64,000 nucleotides of DNA from Pseudomonas frederiksbergensis (GCF_003732275.1 NZ_MOBM01000012.1:248001-312000); one strand, 5' to 3'; counted from the first letter of the stretch, positions 38,215 to 48,363 are shown. The notes: generated from the letters alone by a model not told the origin. A program made the numbers and translations.

Positions 38215-38846
38215 GCTTTGCCCTCAGCCAGATCCACGTCGCGGTCACCCTGCACTACCTCGACCAGCTTGATCGCTTCCTGCTCCATGCCCACCACCAG
38301 CTCATCTATACGGCGTTGCAGGAAACGGTGGAAGAACACGGCCGGGATGCCGACCATCAGGCCAGCGGCAGTGGTGATCAGCGCCTTGGAAATACCCCCG
38401 GCCAGCACTGAGGCGTTGGTACCCATGCCCGTGCCCATGAACGCACTGAAAATATCGATCATGCCCAGCACCGTACCCAGCAGCCCCAACAAGGGGGCCA
38501 TGGCGGCGATGGTGCCGAGGGCATTGATGTAGCGTTCGAGCTCATGAATCACCCGCGCTGCAGCCTCTTCGATGCACTCTTTCATGATCTCGCGACCATG
38601 CCTTGAGTTCGCCAGACCGGCGGCCAGGATCTCGCCCAACGGAGAGTTTGCCCGCAGTTCCTTGAGTTTTTCTTTATTGAGTTGTTTGTCCTTGATCCAG
38701 ACCCAGACCTGCCCGAGCAAGTGCTCCGGAGTCACGCGGCTGGCCCGCAGGGTCCACAGACGCTCGGCAACGATCGCCATGGCCGCGATGGAACTCAGAA
38801 TGATCGGCAGCATCATCCAGCCGCCGGATTTGACCAATTCCCACAC
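38211..38846 (-). CDS. exbB: ExbB/TolQ/MotA-family proton channel protein
   Basis: Inner-membrane protein of 211 residues with three hydrophobic segments: MMLPIILSSIAAMAIVAERL, the APLLGLLGTVLGMIDIFSAF region with the family motif, and ALITTAAGLMVGIPAVFFHRF. It forms the pentameric motor with ExbD. It is first in the lipid A/KDO operon, with the promoter presumably in 38847-38942 or read-through from comEC. Confidence 0.9.
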   Translation of the reverse strand: MWELVKSGGWMMLPIILSSIAAMAIVAERLWTLRASRVTPEHLLGQVWVWIKDKQLNKEKLKELRANSPLGEILAAGLANSRHGREIMKECIEEAAARVIHELERYINALGTIAAMAPLLGLLGTVLGMIDIFSAFMGTGMGTNASVLAGGISKALITTAAGLMVGIPAVFFHRFLQRRIDELVVGMEQEAIKLVEVVQGDRDVDLAEGKA

Positions 38847-38942
38847 AGTGACAGTCCCCTCGAAAAGTGCGCCACTCTAACATAGGGGGTGGACGCACCG
38901 AAGACCGCGATGTCGCATCCGGTCGGGCTTCAATAGTTCGGG

Positions 38943-41145
38943 TTACTGGCTGGAGGGTGGCGGACCGCGCCAGAAGCGCCGTTCTTGAAGCATCGTCCAC
39001 GGCGGCTTGAAGCGTCCCAGTTGCAGACGAATGGCACCTTGCTCGGCGCTGTCGTAGATCGCCACACCACGTTTTTGATACCGCGCCACGACCGTGGGAT
39101 GGGGATGACCGAAAGAATTGCCGTTACCACGGGAGATCAACACCGCTTTGGGTTGCAAGGCGCTGAGCAATGCCACCGAAGACGAACTGCGACTGCCATG
39201 GTGCGGGGCCTGCAACCAATCCGTCGGTACCGCCAAAGGACCGTCGAGCAGCGCCCGCTCGGCTGCGGCATCGATGTCACCGGTCAGCAGCAACCGCTCG
39301 CCGTTGGCCTCAATCTGCAGCACGCAGGATTTCTGATTGCTGTCGCTGGCAGACGGCCACTGCCAGAGTTGAAACTTCACGCCGTCCCAGGCCCATTGCT
39401 GACCGCTCTCGCAGCCGTCAGCGTGCAGTTCGTCTGGCAGGGCCAAGTGATCGCCACTCAGTATTTGCTTCACCGGCATTGCATTGGCAATTGCTCGCGC
39501 ACCGCCGGCGTGATCGGCATCGGCGTGGCTGATCAGCATCAGATCAACGCCGTTCACACCCAGTTTGCGCAATGATGGCAGCACCACCCGCTCCCCCAGG
39601 TCGATATCGCCGAACCGTGGCCCGGCGTCATACAGCAAAGTGTGATGGCGGGTACGCACCAGGATTGCCAATCCCTGACCGACATCCAGCTGCCAGACCT
39701 CGGCCATGCCTTCAGGCACCGTTTGCCGGGGCGCAAAAACCAGCAACAGCAACATCGGCCAGCCCAACGGACGCAGCGGCACGCCTCGCGGCAATAACAG
39801 CAGAAAGGCTCCCAACATGCCGAGCGCCCATACCCACAACGGGACCGCCACCGGCACCCACGCAGGCAATTGGCCGGCTATCAACGCCAACCCCTTGAAC
39901 AAAAGATCGATCAGACCGCCGGCCAACCACAGCAATCCTTCACCCACATATGGAACGGACAACAACATCGTCCCAAGCAGAGCCGGCGGCAGGACCACCA
40001 GGCTGACCCAAGGCACCGCCAGCAAATTGGCCAGCGGCCCGCTGAGACTGATCGGCAATCCCAGCACCAACAGCAGCGGGCACAGACCGATCGCGATCAG
40101 CCATTGGGCGCGAGTCCAGGTTTGCCACCAGCGCCACGCCCCCAATCGGCCGCCAAAGGTGAAAATCAGCACCGCCACCGCCGCAAAGGACAACCAGAAA
40201 CCCGGTTGCAGGCTCACCAGCGGGTCCAGCAGCAAAACACCGTCAAGCGCCAGCAACAGCGGCCACCATGCGCCAAGGTGACGAAACCGTAGTCGCCACA
40301 ACAGCACCAGACCGATCATCAGGCAAGCCCGCCGTACCGGCACTTCGAAGCCGGCGAGCAGCCCATAACCGAGCGCCGCCGCGAATGCCAATCCGCATGC
40401 CCAAGGCAACCACGGCAAGCGCCTGGGCCACAAACCATAACGAGCCAGTCCGGCAATCAGCAGATACACCACGCCCGCCAACAAACCAATGTGCTGCCCG
40501 GAAATCACCAACAAATGCACGGTGCCGGTATCTTGCAGCACCTGCCAGCACCAACGCCGTCAGCGCACCCGTTCGCCCTTGGGCATCCACGGCCTGCAAA
40601 CGCTGACGGATGCCGTCACGCCAGGCCCACTGCGCTTCCATCAGTCGCTGGCCATCCTTGACGGTCCCGGTGGCGCCGATGTGCCGGGCCAGTAACCAGG
40701 CGTCGTAATCGAATGCATGCGGGTTGAGCAGCCCTGAAGGACGCTTCAATTTGACGGCCAGCCGCCAATGCTCGCCGCTATTGACGGGCGGCCCGCCATA
40801 CCAGGCCAGGCGCAGGTACCGAGGCAGTCTGGTGCGACGCGACTGACTGTCCGTCAGTTCGAAACGCACTACGCCCTCGGCCTGCTGCGGCAACCCGGTC
40901 ACACGACCTTCGACCCAGCGAGTCTCGCCATCGAGCTTCAGCACCAGGCGATCATTCAACGCCCACTGGGCATTCGCGCCCGCCCAACTGAAACCGAACA
41001 GAAAAAATGCCAGGGGAAAGGTGCGAAACGGCAGCAACATCAAACCCACTACCGGCAACAACAGCCACAACCCCGCCGGCGGTAATACCGGTAAAAAACG
41101 CAGGGCCAGCAAACCCAACGCCAGCGCCATCATCCCTGTGCGCAT
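38943..41145 (-). pseudogene. comEC: comEC/rec2 DNA-uptake channel gene, broken by an internal deletion
   Basis: Two overlapping frames together cover a ComEC protein. The N-terminal part starts at ATG 41145 (MRTGMMALALGLLAL) and runs in frame to GALTALVL at about 40550. The C-terminal part begins in another frame with WQVLQDTGTVHLLVISGQHIGLL at about 40547. It continues through the competence membrane domain to a metallo-beta-lactamase domain (SHADADHAGG). Relatives have about ten residues (like GDASGL...EL) between ALVL and WQVLQ; these are absent here. The pattern fits a short deletion that also shifts frame, so DNA uptake by ComEC is probably lost. A sequencing error would not normally remove so many bases. 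Confidence 0.75.
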
Positions 41146-41281
41146 AAGCCCGTCCTTGAGAGTCCCCTTCCCAGGCTTAGCCGCTGCGCCGCACGTCTGT
41201 CGTTATCAATTGTCACAAAGTCTGAATGGGCGGCTCGTAGAATCCAGACATACTTGCCGCCTGAACCGACCGAGAAGCCTT

Positions 41282-41803
41282 ATGCCCCGGCGCTTATTCA
41301 AACGTTACATGCCAGATCCGACCAGCATCAGGGAACATAAATCCTTACGCTTTCTCGGCACCCTGCTGCATGACCCGAACCTCTGGCACCTCAATCGCCA
41401 CTCCGTCGCACGGGCTATGGCGGTCGGTTTGTTCGCGGCGTTCCTGCCTATCCCGTTGCAGATGCTGTTGGCGGCCATCCTTGCCATTGTGGTGCGCGGC
41501 AACATGCCGATTGCCGTCAGCCTGGTCTGGCTGACCAACCCGATCACCATGCCGGCGGTGTTCTTCTGTACTTACCAGACCGGCGCCTGGTTGATGGATG
41601 TTCCCGCCCGCAGCCTGCCGGATGAGTTGACCTGGGAATGGATCAGCGGCGAACTCTCGAGCCTGTGGCAACCGTTCTTGCTCGGGTCGGTGGTTACGGG
41701 GCTGGTGCTGGGTGCCCTCGCCTATTGTCTGACCATGATGTACTGGCGCTGGTGGGTGAGTCGGCAGTGGAAGCGGCGTAAGAAAAGCCGGATGCAAGAA
41801 TGA
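41282..41803 (+). CDS. DUF2062 family membrane protein
   Basis: Inner-membrane protein of 173 residues, divergent from comEC. ATG 41282 (MPRRLFKRYMPD) begins the conserved sequence. RHSVARAMAVGLFAAFLPIPLQMLLAAILAI, LVWLTNPITMPAVFF and a last helix near FLLGSVVTGLVLGALAYCL match DUF2062. The C-terminus is strongly basic (RQWKRRKKSR). Function unknown. It ends at a clear terminator. Confidence 0.87.
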   Translation: MPRRLFKRYMPDPTSIREHKSLRFLGTLLHDPNLWHLNRHSVARAMAVGLFAAFLPIPLQMLLAAILAIVVRGNMPIAVSLVWLTNPITMPAVFFCTYQTGAWLMDVPARSLPDELTWEWISGELSSLWQPFLLGSVVTGLVLGALAYCLTMMYWRWWVSRQWKRRKKSRMQE

Positions 41804-41837
41804 AAACGGCCTCCGCTTGGGAGGCCGTTTCTTTTTG
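41804..41837 (+). terminator. Terminator after the DUF2062 gene
   Basis: AACGGCCTC (41805-41813), a 7-base loop, GAGGCCGTT (41821-41829), then TCTTTTT. Confidence 0.9.
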
Positions 41838-41856
41838 CGGTGTTTGTGCTGACGCC

Positions 41857-41948
41857 ATCGCGAGCAGGCTCGCTCCCACACTGATTGGCGTTGCCCATCT
41901 ATTTTGCGATCGACACAAAACCAATGTGGGAGCGAGCCTGCTCGCGAT
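41857..41948. repeat. Inverted REP pair (REPIN), GTGGGAGCGAGCCTGCTCGC variant
   Basis: ATCGCGAGCAGGCTCGCTCC starts at 41857 and its inverse complement ends at 41948. It fills the gap between two convergent transcription units. Confidence 0.85.
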
Positions 41949-41966
41949 GCAGGCGACTCGGTTTTC

Positions 41967-42746
41967 TTAGGTACGCATCCCGCGCCCACTCACCAGCAAC
42001 CGCGCACAGCCGATGTACAGCACAACGGTCGCTATCAGCATGAAGGTAATCGCCACGCTGATCTTGATGTCCGACACACCGAGGATGCCGTAACGGAAAG
42101 CGTTGACCATGTGCAGCACCGGGTTGGCCAGTGACACGGTCTGCCAGAACGGTGGCAGCAAGCTGATCGAGTAGAACACCCCGCCCAGGTACGTCAACGG
42201 CGTCAGCACGAATGTCGGGATGATCGAGATATCATCGAAGTTGCGTGCAAATACCGCGTTGATGAAGCCCAGCAGCGAGAAGATCGTCGCCGTCAGCACC
42301 ACCACCAGAACGGTCACGCCCAGGTGATGAACCTGCAATTGAGTGAAGAACAACGACAACAGGGTCACGATGATCCCGACCATCAACCCACGCAGCACGC
42401 CGCCCAGAGTGTAGCCGATCAGAATCGTATGCGGTGATACCGGCGACACCATCAATTCTTCGATAGAACGCTGGAACTTGCTGCCAAAGAAACTCGACAC
42501 CACGTTGCCGTAGGAGTTGGTGATCACCGACATCATGATCAGCCCCGGCACGATGTACTCCATGTAAGTGAAGCCACCCATGTCGCCGATCTGCCGACCG
42601 ATCAGATTGCCGAAGATCACGAAGTACAAAACCATGGTGATGGCCGGCGGCAGCAGGGTCTGCGGCCAGATCCGGGTGAAACGCTTGACCTCACGGTAGA
42701 CGATGGTATTGAGGGCAACGAGGTTGGGTTGCAGCTCGGAACTCAT
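41967..42746 (-). CDS. ABC-2 type exporter permease (YadH-like)
   Basis: Membrane subunit of 259 residues with six hydrophobic segments. It contains the family pattern MEYIVPGLIMMSVITNSYGNVVSSFFGSKFQRSIEEL and TPLTYLGGVFYSISLLPPFWQ. It overlaps the ATPase gene by 4 bases and forms an export complex with it. The substrate is not known. The pair corresponds to PA2811-PA2812 of P. aeruginosa (from memory) and yadGH of E. coli. Confidence 0.9.
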   Translation of the reverse strand: MSSELQPNLVALNTIVYREVKRFTRIWPQTLLPPAITMVLYFVIFGNLIGRQIGDMGGFTYMEYIVPGLIMMSVITNSYGNVVSSFFGSKFQRSIEELMVSPVSPHTILIGYTLGGVLRGLMVGIIVTLLSLFFTQLQVHHLGVTVLVVVLTATIFSLLGFINAVFARNFDDISIIPTFVLTPLTYLGGVFYSISLLPPFWQTVSLANPVLHMVNAFRYGILGVSDIKISVAITFMLIATVVLYIGCARLLVSGRGMRT

Positions 42747-43675
42747 ACCGCCACCTTCGACAGATTCTTCTCCACCAGGGACACGAACAACTCCTCGAGG
42801 CGATTGGTTTTGTTACGCAGGCTCAACACTTCGATGTTCTGCTGTGCCAATTGGGTGAACAGCGCGGTAATGCCCATGGCCTTGTCGACCTGAACTTCCA
42901 GGGTATGACTGTCGACCAGTTTGGCCGGGTAACCGAGCAATTGCGGGGCCACTTGCAAGGTGTTCTTAATATCCAGCAGGAAGGTTTCGACATGCAGTTG
43001 GCTGAGCAACTGCTTCATGCTGGTGTTCTCGACAATGGTGCCGTGGTCGATGATGCCGATGTTGCGGCACAACTGCTCAGCCTCTTCCAGATAGTGAGTG
43101 GTGAGGATGATGGTGATGCCTTTCTTGTTCAGTTCGGTGAGGAAGGTCCACATCGAGCGACGCAATTCGATGTCCACCCCCGCCGTCGGTTCGTCGAGGA
43201 TCAGCAGGCGCGGTTCGTGAACCAGCGCACGGGCGATCATCAGTCGGCGCTTCATGCCACCGGACAGGGAGCGCGACGGCACATCGCGCTTGTCCCACAG
43301 GCCCAGTTGGGTCAGGTACTGCTCGGCGCGTTCCTTGGCGATTTTCGGCGGAATGCCGTAGTAACCGGCCTGGGTCACGACAATGTCGAAGGTTTTTTCG
43401 AACTGGTTGAAGTTGAATTCCTGAGGCACCACGCCGATGGAGCGCTTGAGCTGCGCAGGATTCTTGTCCAGGTCGTGACCGAAGATGTTCACCGTTCCGC
43501 TGGTCTTGTTCACCAGCGTCGAGAGAATGCCGATGGTCGTGGATTTGCCGGCGCCGTTGGGGCCGAGCAAGGCGAAAAAGTCACCTTCGGCGACGTCCAG
43601 ATCGATACCACTCAAGGCCTGGAAACCGTTGCCGTAGGTTTTGGTTAGCTGCCGGATGGACAGAGCGGAACTCAT
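42743..43675 (-). CDS. ABC exporter ATPase (YadG-like)
   Basis: ATP-binding subunit of 310 residues with Walker A GPNGAGKST, signature LSGGMKRRLMIARALVHEP and Walker B LLILDEPTAGVD, followed by the switch His in LTTHYLEEAEQLC. The start at 43675 (MSSALSIRQLTKTYGNG) is the conserved one, though no strong ribosome-binding site is visible. The frame upstream to 43780 is unconserved. Confidence 0.92.
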   Translation of the reverse strand: MSSALSIRQLTKTYGNGFQALSGIDLDVAEGDFFALLGPNGAGKSTTIGILSTLVNKTSGTVNIFGHDLDKNPAQLKRSIGVVPQEFNFNQFEKTFDIVVTQAGYYGIPPKIAKERAEQYLTQLGLWDKRDVPSRSLSGGMKRRLMIARALVHEPRLLILDEPTAGVDIELRRSMWTFLTELNKKGITIILTTHYLEEAEQLCRNIGIIDHGTIVENTSMKQLLSQLHVETFLLDIKNTLQVAPQLLGYPAKLVDSHTLEVQVDKAMGITALFTQLAQQNIEVLSLRNKTNRLEELFVSLVEKNLSKVAV

Positions 43676-43808
43676 ATCGGATTTACGCACCAAGAAGGGA
43701 AGAAAGGAATAAATAAGGGCGGGCGGCGAGCAATGCAACCGCGGCGCATGAGCGCAATGGTGCTTGTCGCTGCCGCACAAGTACAGTCAAGCGTGTCGAT
43801 AGTGAGTA

Positions 43809-44432
43809 TTAAGTCAACGCGGTCATGACGGCTTTGCGATACGCCGGACGCTGTTTCAGGCGCTCGTACCAGGCTTGGAGATGAGGCTGCGGCGCACGCT
43901 CGATCGGCATCTCGAACCAGGCATAAATGAAACTGCCCAGGGGAATGTCGCCCATGCCGATCTCATCGCCGGACAGGTACGGTTTGGCCGCCAGCACTTG
44001 ATCGGCCATCGACAGCAGATCGTCGCACTCCTTGATCGCGGCCTTGATGGCTGGCCAGTCCTGCTGGTCTTCCGGGGTGCGCAACACGCCCCAGAACACC
44101 GTGCGGAACGGAGCGGCAAAACTTGAGGTGGTCCAGTCCATCCACTTTTCGGCAGAGGCTCGGGCCTGCAGGTCTGTCGGATACCAGGCCGTATCGCTGG
44201 CATGACGGGCCATCAGATAACGGACGATGGTATTGGATTCCCACAGCACGAAACCGTCGTCTTCGATCACCGGCACCCGGCCGTTGGGATTCATCGCGCG
44301 GTACTCAGGCGTGTCGACCACGCCAAAGGCGCCGCCGGCGTCGATGGCTTCATAGGCCAGGCCCAGTTCTTCGGCCGCCCACAACGGCTTCCTGACATTC
44401 GACGAATTTTTCCGACCCCAGATCTTCAGCAT
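43809..44432 (-). CDS. Glutathione S-transferase family protein
   Basis: Cytosolic GST-fold protein of 207 residues. The thioredoxin-like N-domain begins MLKIWGRKNSSNVRKPLWAAEELG, with the glutathione-contact NPNGRVPVIEDDGFVLWESNTIVRYL. The C-domain contains the conserved Asp in SGDEIGMGDIPLG. The substrate is unknown. It lies between the ABC exporter and the transglutaminase-like gene on the same strand. Confidence 0.88.
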   Translation of the reverse strand: MLKIWGRKNSSNVRKPLWAAEELGLAYEAIDAGGAFGVVDTPEYRAMNPNGRVPVIEDDGFVLWESNTIVRYLMARHASDTAWYPTDLQARASAEKWMDWTTSSFAAPFRTVFWGVLRTPEDQQDWPAIKAAIKECDDLLSMADQVLAAKPYLSGDEIGMGDIPLGSFIYAWFEMPIERAPQPHLQAWYERLKQRPAYRKAVMTALT

Positions 44433-44475
44433 GACCGCCCCTTTTTGGATGAATGCGCAGGCAGCATACGCCGGA

Positions 44476-45135
44476 TCAGGCGCGACTCAAATCGCTCTGC
44501 ATGTCACCCAGCAGCACCGGCAGCTGCTCGCCGAACAGATGCGGATAGCACTTTTCCAGGTGTTCGAAAAAGAACGCTTCAGGCACATCGGTGAACTGGC
44601 CGTGATCGATCAGGTACTCCATCAATTGCTCGCCGTCACGGTTGAAGGGGTGGAACACGCTGTCGTTGATCCCGTCGAACTCCAGCGGCGCGACATTGAA
44701 CAGTTCGCAGAGTTGTTGATTAAAGGCTGGGGTGGCTTTGACCCAACGATCGTTCAGATATAACTCGGTGTAGCCGTGCATGGCGAACACATCGCTTTTG
44801 AGCAATTCGAGCAGACGCGGCGTCGATAAATGATTACGCACATCCGCCAGACCGATACGCGCCGGGATCCCGCAATGCCGTGCTGCACCGGCCAGCAGCG
44901 TGGCTTTGGGCACGCAATAACTCTCCCCCGCCGCCAGCGCATAGCTGCCGCGCAAGGTTTCTGGATCGCGACTGAAGGTGTAAGGGTTGTAGCGCACAGC
45001 CTCGCGCACCGCGTAATAGAGATTGATCGCCTGTTCGAGCGGATCGCGCCCGGCGCCACGATGTTTTTCGGCGAACTCCACCACCGAGGGGTGGTCACTG
45101 TCGATGAAGCGGCCGGGGCTCAGACATGCGTGCAT
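44476..45135 (-). CDS. Transglutaminase-like cysteine protease-fold protein
   Basis: Protein of 219 residues with the transglutaminase core. The Cys is in AGESYCVPKATLLAGAARHCGIPAR, the His in FAMHGYTELYLND, and the third polar residue in WVKATPAFN. There is no signal peptide. Members of this family act as peptidases or amidases more often than cross-linkers. It is divergent from fadE; a link to it is not evident. Confidence 0.82.
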   Translation of the reverse strand: MHACLSPGRFIDSDHPSVVEFAEKHRGAGRDPLEQAINLYYAVREAVRYNPYTFSRDPETLRGSYALAAGESYCVPKATLLAGAARHCGIPARIGLADVRNHLSTPRLLELLKSDVFAMHGYTELYLNDRWVKATPAFNQQLCELFNVAPLEFDGINDSVFHPFNRDGEQLMEYLIDHGQFTDVPEAFFFEHLEKCYPHLFGEQLPVLLGDMQSDLSRA

Positions 45136-45381
45136 GGGAACAATCTCCTGGGGGAAGCCACGAGTCTAGCGATACCTTCAGCACAGAGATAACGACGTTT
45201 CGGCCAAATATCAGCGTTTGCCGCCTGTCGATCACAGCGCTCAACCGTCAGCCCTCGAAATAACTGACAAGTTTCAGCCGTTGCTTCCTACACACTCAGA
45301 CTCATGCTCTGCCCCCCACTTTTATGGATGCCGTCTAAGCTCTGAAAGTGGTTTTGCCCCTGGCTTCATGGAGAATTGAAT

Positions 45382-47829
45382 ATGTTGCTGTTGTGGATAC
45401 TGGTTCTGGTGGTCGGGATTGCCTACCTGGCACATCGCCGCACTGCACCTCTGCCCGCCTTGGGCATCATCGCGGCCTATCTGCTGGCAATGGGCATCTT
45501 CAGCCATGCCCCCGTCTGGCTCATGCTGATTTTCTGGGTGATGCTCGCGGTCGTGACCGCTTTCCTGTTGCTGCCGGATCTGCGCCGAAAACTCTTCACT
45601 GCGCCAATATTCGTCTGGTTTCAAAAAAACCTGCCGCCGATGTCGCAAACCGAGCGTGAAGCCATTGAAGCTGGCACGGTCTGGTGGGACGGCGAACTGT
45701 TCAACGGCCGTCCGGACTGGAACAAGCTGCTGGCCTATCCAAAAGCGCAACTGAGCGAAGAGGAACAAGCCTTCATCGATGGCCCGACCGAAGAGCTCTG
45801 CGCCATGGTCAGCGATTGGCAGATCAGCCAGTTGATGGATCTGCCGCCCAAGGCTTGGGATCACATTAAACAACATGGCTTTTTTGCCCTGATCATCCCC
45901 AAAGAGTACGGTGGCAAAGGCTTCTCGGCCTATGCCCACTCCCAAGTGGCGATGAAACTGGCCACCCGCAGCGGTGACCTGGCGTCGACCGTCATGGTGC
46001 CCAATTCCCTCGGCCCGGCGGAATTGCTGCTGCATTACGGCACCGACGAACAACGCAATCATTACCTGCCACGGCTGGCACGCGGCGACGATATCCCCTG
46101 CTTTGCCCTGACAGGCCCGATGGCAGGCTCCAACGTCGGCGGGATGACCGACACCGGGGTGATCTGCAAAGGTGAATGGGAAGGCAAAGAAACGCTCGGT
46201 CTGCGCCTTAACTGGGAAAAACGCTACATCACCCTCGGCCCGGTGGCGACCTTGATCGGCCTGGCGTTCAAGGCTTATGACCCGGAGCATCTACTGGGCG
46301 ACAAAGTCGACCTGGGGATCAGCCTCGCCTTGATTCCAACCCAGACCCCCGGTGTAGAAATCGGTCGCCGTCACTTGCCGCTGGGCGCCTCATTCATGAA
46401 CGGCCCGAATTCCGGCAAGGATGTGTTCGTACCGCTGGAATTCATCATCGGCGGTCAGGAGATGCTCGGTGAAGGCTGGATGATGCTGATGAATTGCCTG
46501 TCAGTCGGGCGTTCCATTTCGCTGCCTGCCATCGGTACCGCTGCGGGCAAGTTCACCAGTCTGGTGACGGGCCAGTACGCGCAGGTTCGCGAACAATTCA
46601 ACGCACCGCTGTCAGCGTTCGAAGGGATTCAGGAAGCACTGGCGCGGATCGCCGGCAGTACCTGGCTGATGGACAGCGCACGGATGCTCACCGCCAACGC
46701 GGTCGATCTCGGCGAAAAACCGTCGGTACCTTCGGCCATTATCAAATACCACCTCTCCGAACGCGGCCGCGAGTGCATCAGCCACGCCATGGATGTTCAC
46801 GGTGGCAGGGCCATCATCATGGGCCCGAACAATTACCTGGCGCGTAGCTGGCAAGGTGCGCCCATTTCCGTCACGGTCGAAGGTGCGAACATCCTGACAC
46901 GCAACTTGATGATCTTCGGCCAGGGCGCTATTCGCTGCCATCCGTTTGTGCTCAAGGAAATGGCCCTCGCCCACCGCGAAGACAAACAACAGGCACTGGT
47001 CGAATTCGACGCACTGCTGCTCGACCACATTGGTTTTGCCGTGAGCAACGCCGCCAGCACCCTGGTGCTGAACCTCGGTCTTGGGCATTTCGAACACGTC
47101 CCCGGGGACAAGCTCAGCCAAGGCTATTTCCGCTCCCTCAACCGTCAGGCCGCGGCCTTTGCCCTGCTTGCAGACCTGAGCATGATGCTGCTGGGCGGTG
47201 AACTGAAGCGCCGCGAACGGCTGTCCGCACGTTTGGGCGATGTGCTCAGCTACCTGTATCTGGCCTCCGCCGCCCTGAAGCGTTATCACGATCTCGATTC
47301 ACCGGAGCATATGCATCCGCTGTTCGCCTGGGCCATGGAAGAGAGCCTCGGTCAGTCCGAACGTGCGCTGGACGAACTGCTGACCAACTTCCCGAACAAG
47401 GTACTTGGATGCCTGCTGCGGGTGATGGTGTTTCCGTTCGGTCGTCGCCACAGAGGCCCGTCGGACAGACTGGCGGCCCAAGTCGCAGCCGTCATCAGCC
47501 GCGCCAAGGGCGATCCAACGCTTGAGGAGTTACTGGGGGGCTGCTATCGCCCGCAATCGCCAGAGGATTCGGTCGGCGCCCTGCAGCACGCCTGCGACTT
47601 GTTGAATGCTGCCAAGCCGCTACAGAAAAAACTCAATACCGCACTGAGAAGTCGTCAGGTCAAACCCACTGTCGGAGAATCTGCCATCGATGCCGCCCTG
47701 GAGGCTGGCGTCTTGCAACCGGCCGAAGCCCAGAGCTTGCGCGAGTCAGAAGTGGCACGACGCAAGGTGATTGATGTCGATGATTTCGACCCAAAGGAGC
47801 TGATATTGGCCAAAGGCAAGGTTCGCTGA
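45382..47829 (+). CDS. fadE: Acyl-CoA dehydrogenase (FadE type)
   Basis: Membrane-bound FAD enzyme opening fatty-acid beta-oxidation, 815 residues as in E. coli FadE. The N-terminal 70 residues hold two to three hydrophobic helices. The dehydrogenase core follows (FALIIPKEYGGKGFSAYAHSQ, CFALTGPMAGSNVGGMTDTG, HGGRAIIMGPNNYLARSWQGAPISVTVEGANILTRNLMIFGQGAIRCHP in parts), then a DUF1974 C-terminal domain. ATG 45382 is preceded by GGAGA; TTG 45376 is an alternative. A hairpin terminator follows. The 246-base upstream gap holds the promoter; I could not identify a PsrA or FadR site with confidence. Confidence 0.93.
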   Translation: MLLLWILVLVVGIAYLAHRRTAPLPALGIIAAYLLAMGIFSHAPVWLMLIFWVMLAVVTAFLLLPDLRRKLFTAPIFVWFQKNLPPMSQTEREAIEAGTVWWDGELFNGRPDWNKLLAYPKAQLSEEEQAFIDGPTEELCAMVSDWQISQLMDLPPKAWDHIKQHGFFALIIPKEYGGKGFSAYAHSQVAMKLATRSGDLASTVMVPNSLGPAELLLHYGTDEQRNHYLPRLARGDDIPCFALTGPMAGSNVGGMTDTGVICKGEWEGKETLGLRLNWEKRYITLGPVATLIGLAFKAYDPEHLLGDKVDLGISLALIPTQTPGVEIGRRHLPLGASFMNGPNSGKDVFVPLEFIIGGQEMLGEGWMMLMNCLSVGRSISLPAIGTAAGKFTSLVTGQYAQVREQFNAPLSAFEGIQEALARIAGSTWLMDSARMLTANAVDLGEKPSVPSAIIKYHLSERGRECISHAMDVHGGRAIIMGPNNYLARSWQGAPISVTVEGANILTRNLMIFGQGAIRCHPFVLKEMALAHREDKQQALVEFDALLLDHIGFAVSNAASTLVLNLGLGHFEHVPGDKLSQGYFRSLNRQAAAFALLADLSMMLLGGELKRRERLSARLGDVLSYLYLASAALKRYHDLDSPEHMHPLFAWAMEESLGQSERALDELLTNFPNKVLGCLLRVMVFPFGRRHRGPSDRLAAQVAAVISRAKGDPTLEELLGGCYRPQSPEDSVGALQHACDLLNAAKPLQKKLNTALRSRQVKPTVGESAIDAALEAGVLQPAEAQSLRESEVARRKVIDVDDFDPKELILAKGKVR

Positions 47830-47880
47830 TCCAGCAGACCGTGTGTCTTCTCGCTATCATGGGGCTCTTTACCATGTGAA

Positions 47881-47918
47881 AAAGGGGCTCAGGAGCTTTA
47901 TACTCCTGCGCCCGTTTT
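47881..47918 (+). terminator. Terminator-like hairpin after fadE
   Basis: GGGC-T-CAGGAG, loop CTTTATA, CTCCTG-C-GCCC, then GTTTT: ten pairs with one mismatch. The loop contains TATACT, so it may also hold the -10 of the following gene. Confidence 0.6.
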
Positions 47919-47937
47919 GCTCTTGAGGACTTATCTC

Positions 47938-48345
47938 GTGTCCAATGTCGTTGCCGATCATCTCGTCTTGCTCGACCACCTGCGCAGCATCCTGGTCGCC
48001 GTAGGTGAGGCCGAACAGGTTCCCGAAGAAAGCCATGCCTTGTTCCTGGAGCGCTTCGACGAACTGCGTGCATTGCTGCCGGTCGACCCGATCGAAAGCC
48101 AGTACCTGGGCCAGGACATTCTGTGTCAGGTGATCACTCGTTATCCGCAAATCGCCCACCTGGTCCCGCGCGACCTGCTGTGGTACTTCGCCGGCGACTG
48201 CCTGCATTACATGCCCGATGATGAAATCGACCTGTACCAGGCCCTTGAAGAGCGTCGCTTCGAAGCCGAACAGAACGACGAGCCGTTTGACTGGAATCAG
48301 GAAAAACAGCTGCTGGCGATGTCGAACCAGGACAGCAAGCACTGA
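47938..48345 (+). CDS. Conserved small acidic protein (PA2817-like)
   Basis: Acidic cytoplasmic protein of 135 residues of unknown function. GTG 47938 (MSNVVADHLVLLDHLRSILVAVGEAEQVPEESH) has GAGG 9-12 bases upstream. The upstream extension to 47917 lacks a site. Aromatic-rich segments RDLLWYFAGDCLHYMPDDEI and acidic helices are notable. It resembles the gene following fadE in P. aeruginosa (from memory). No catalytic motif is visible. Confidence 0.75.
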   Translation: MSNVVADHLVLLDHLRSILVAVGEAEQVPEESHALFLERFDELRALLPVDPIESQYLGQDILCQVITRYPQIAHLVPRDLLWYFAGDCLHYMPDDEIDLYQALEERRFEAEQNDEPFDWNQEKQLLAMSNQDSKH

Positions 48346-48363
48346 TCCCACAGTCAGTAATGC

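Noticed and set aside
45136..45381. PsrA or FadR operator upstream of fadE
   Set aside because: Only loose GAAA...TTTC matches were found; none fits a known consensus well enough to list.
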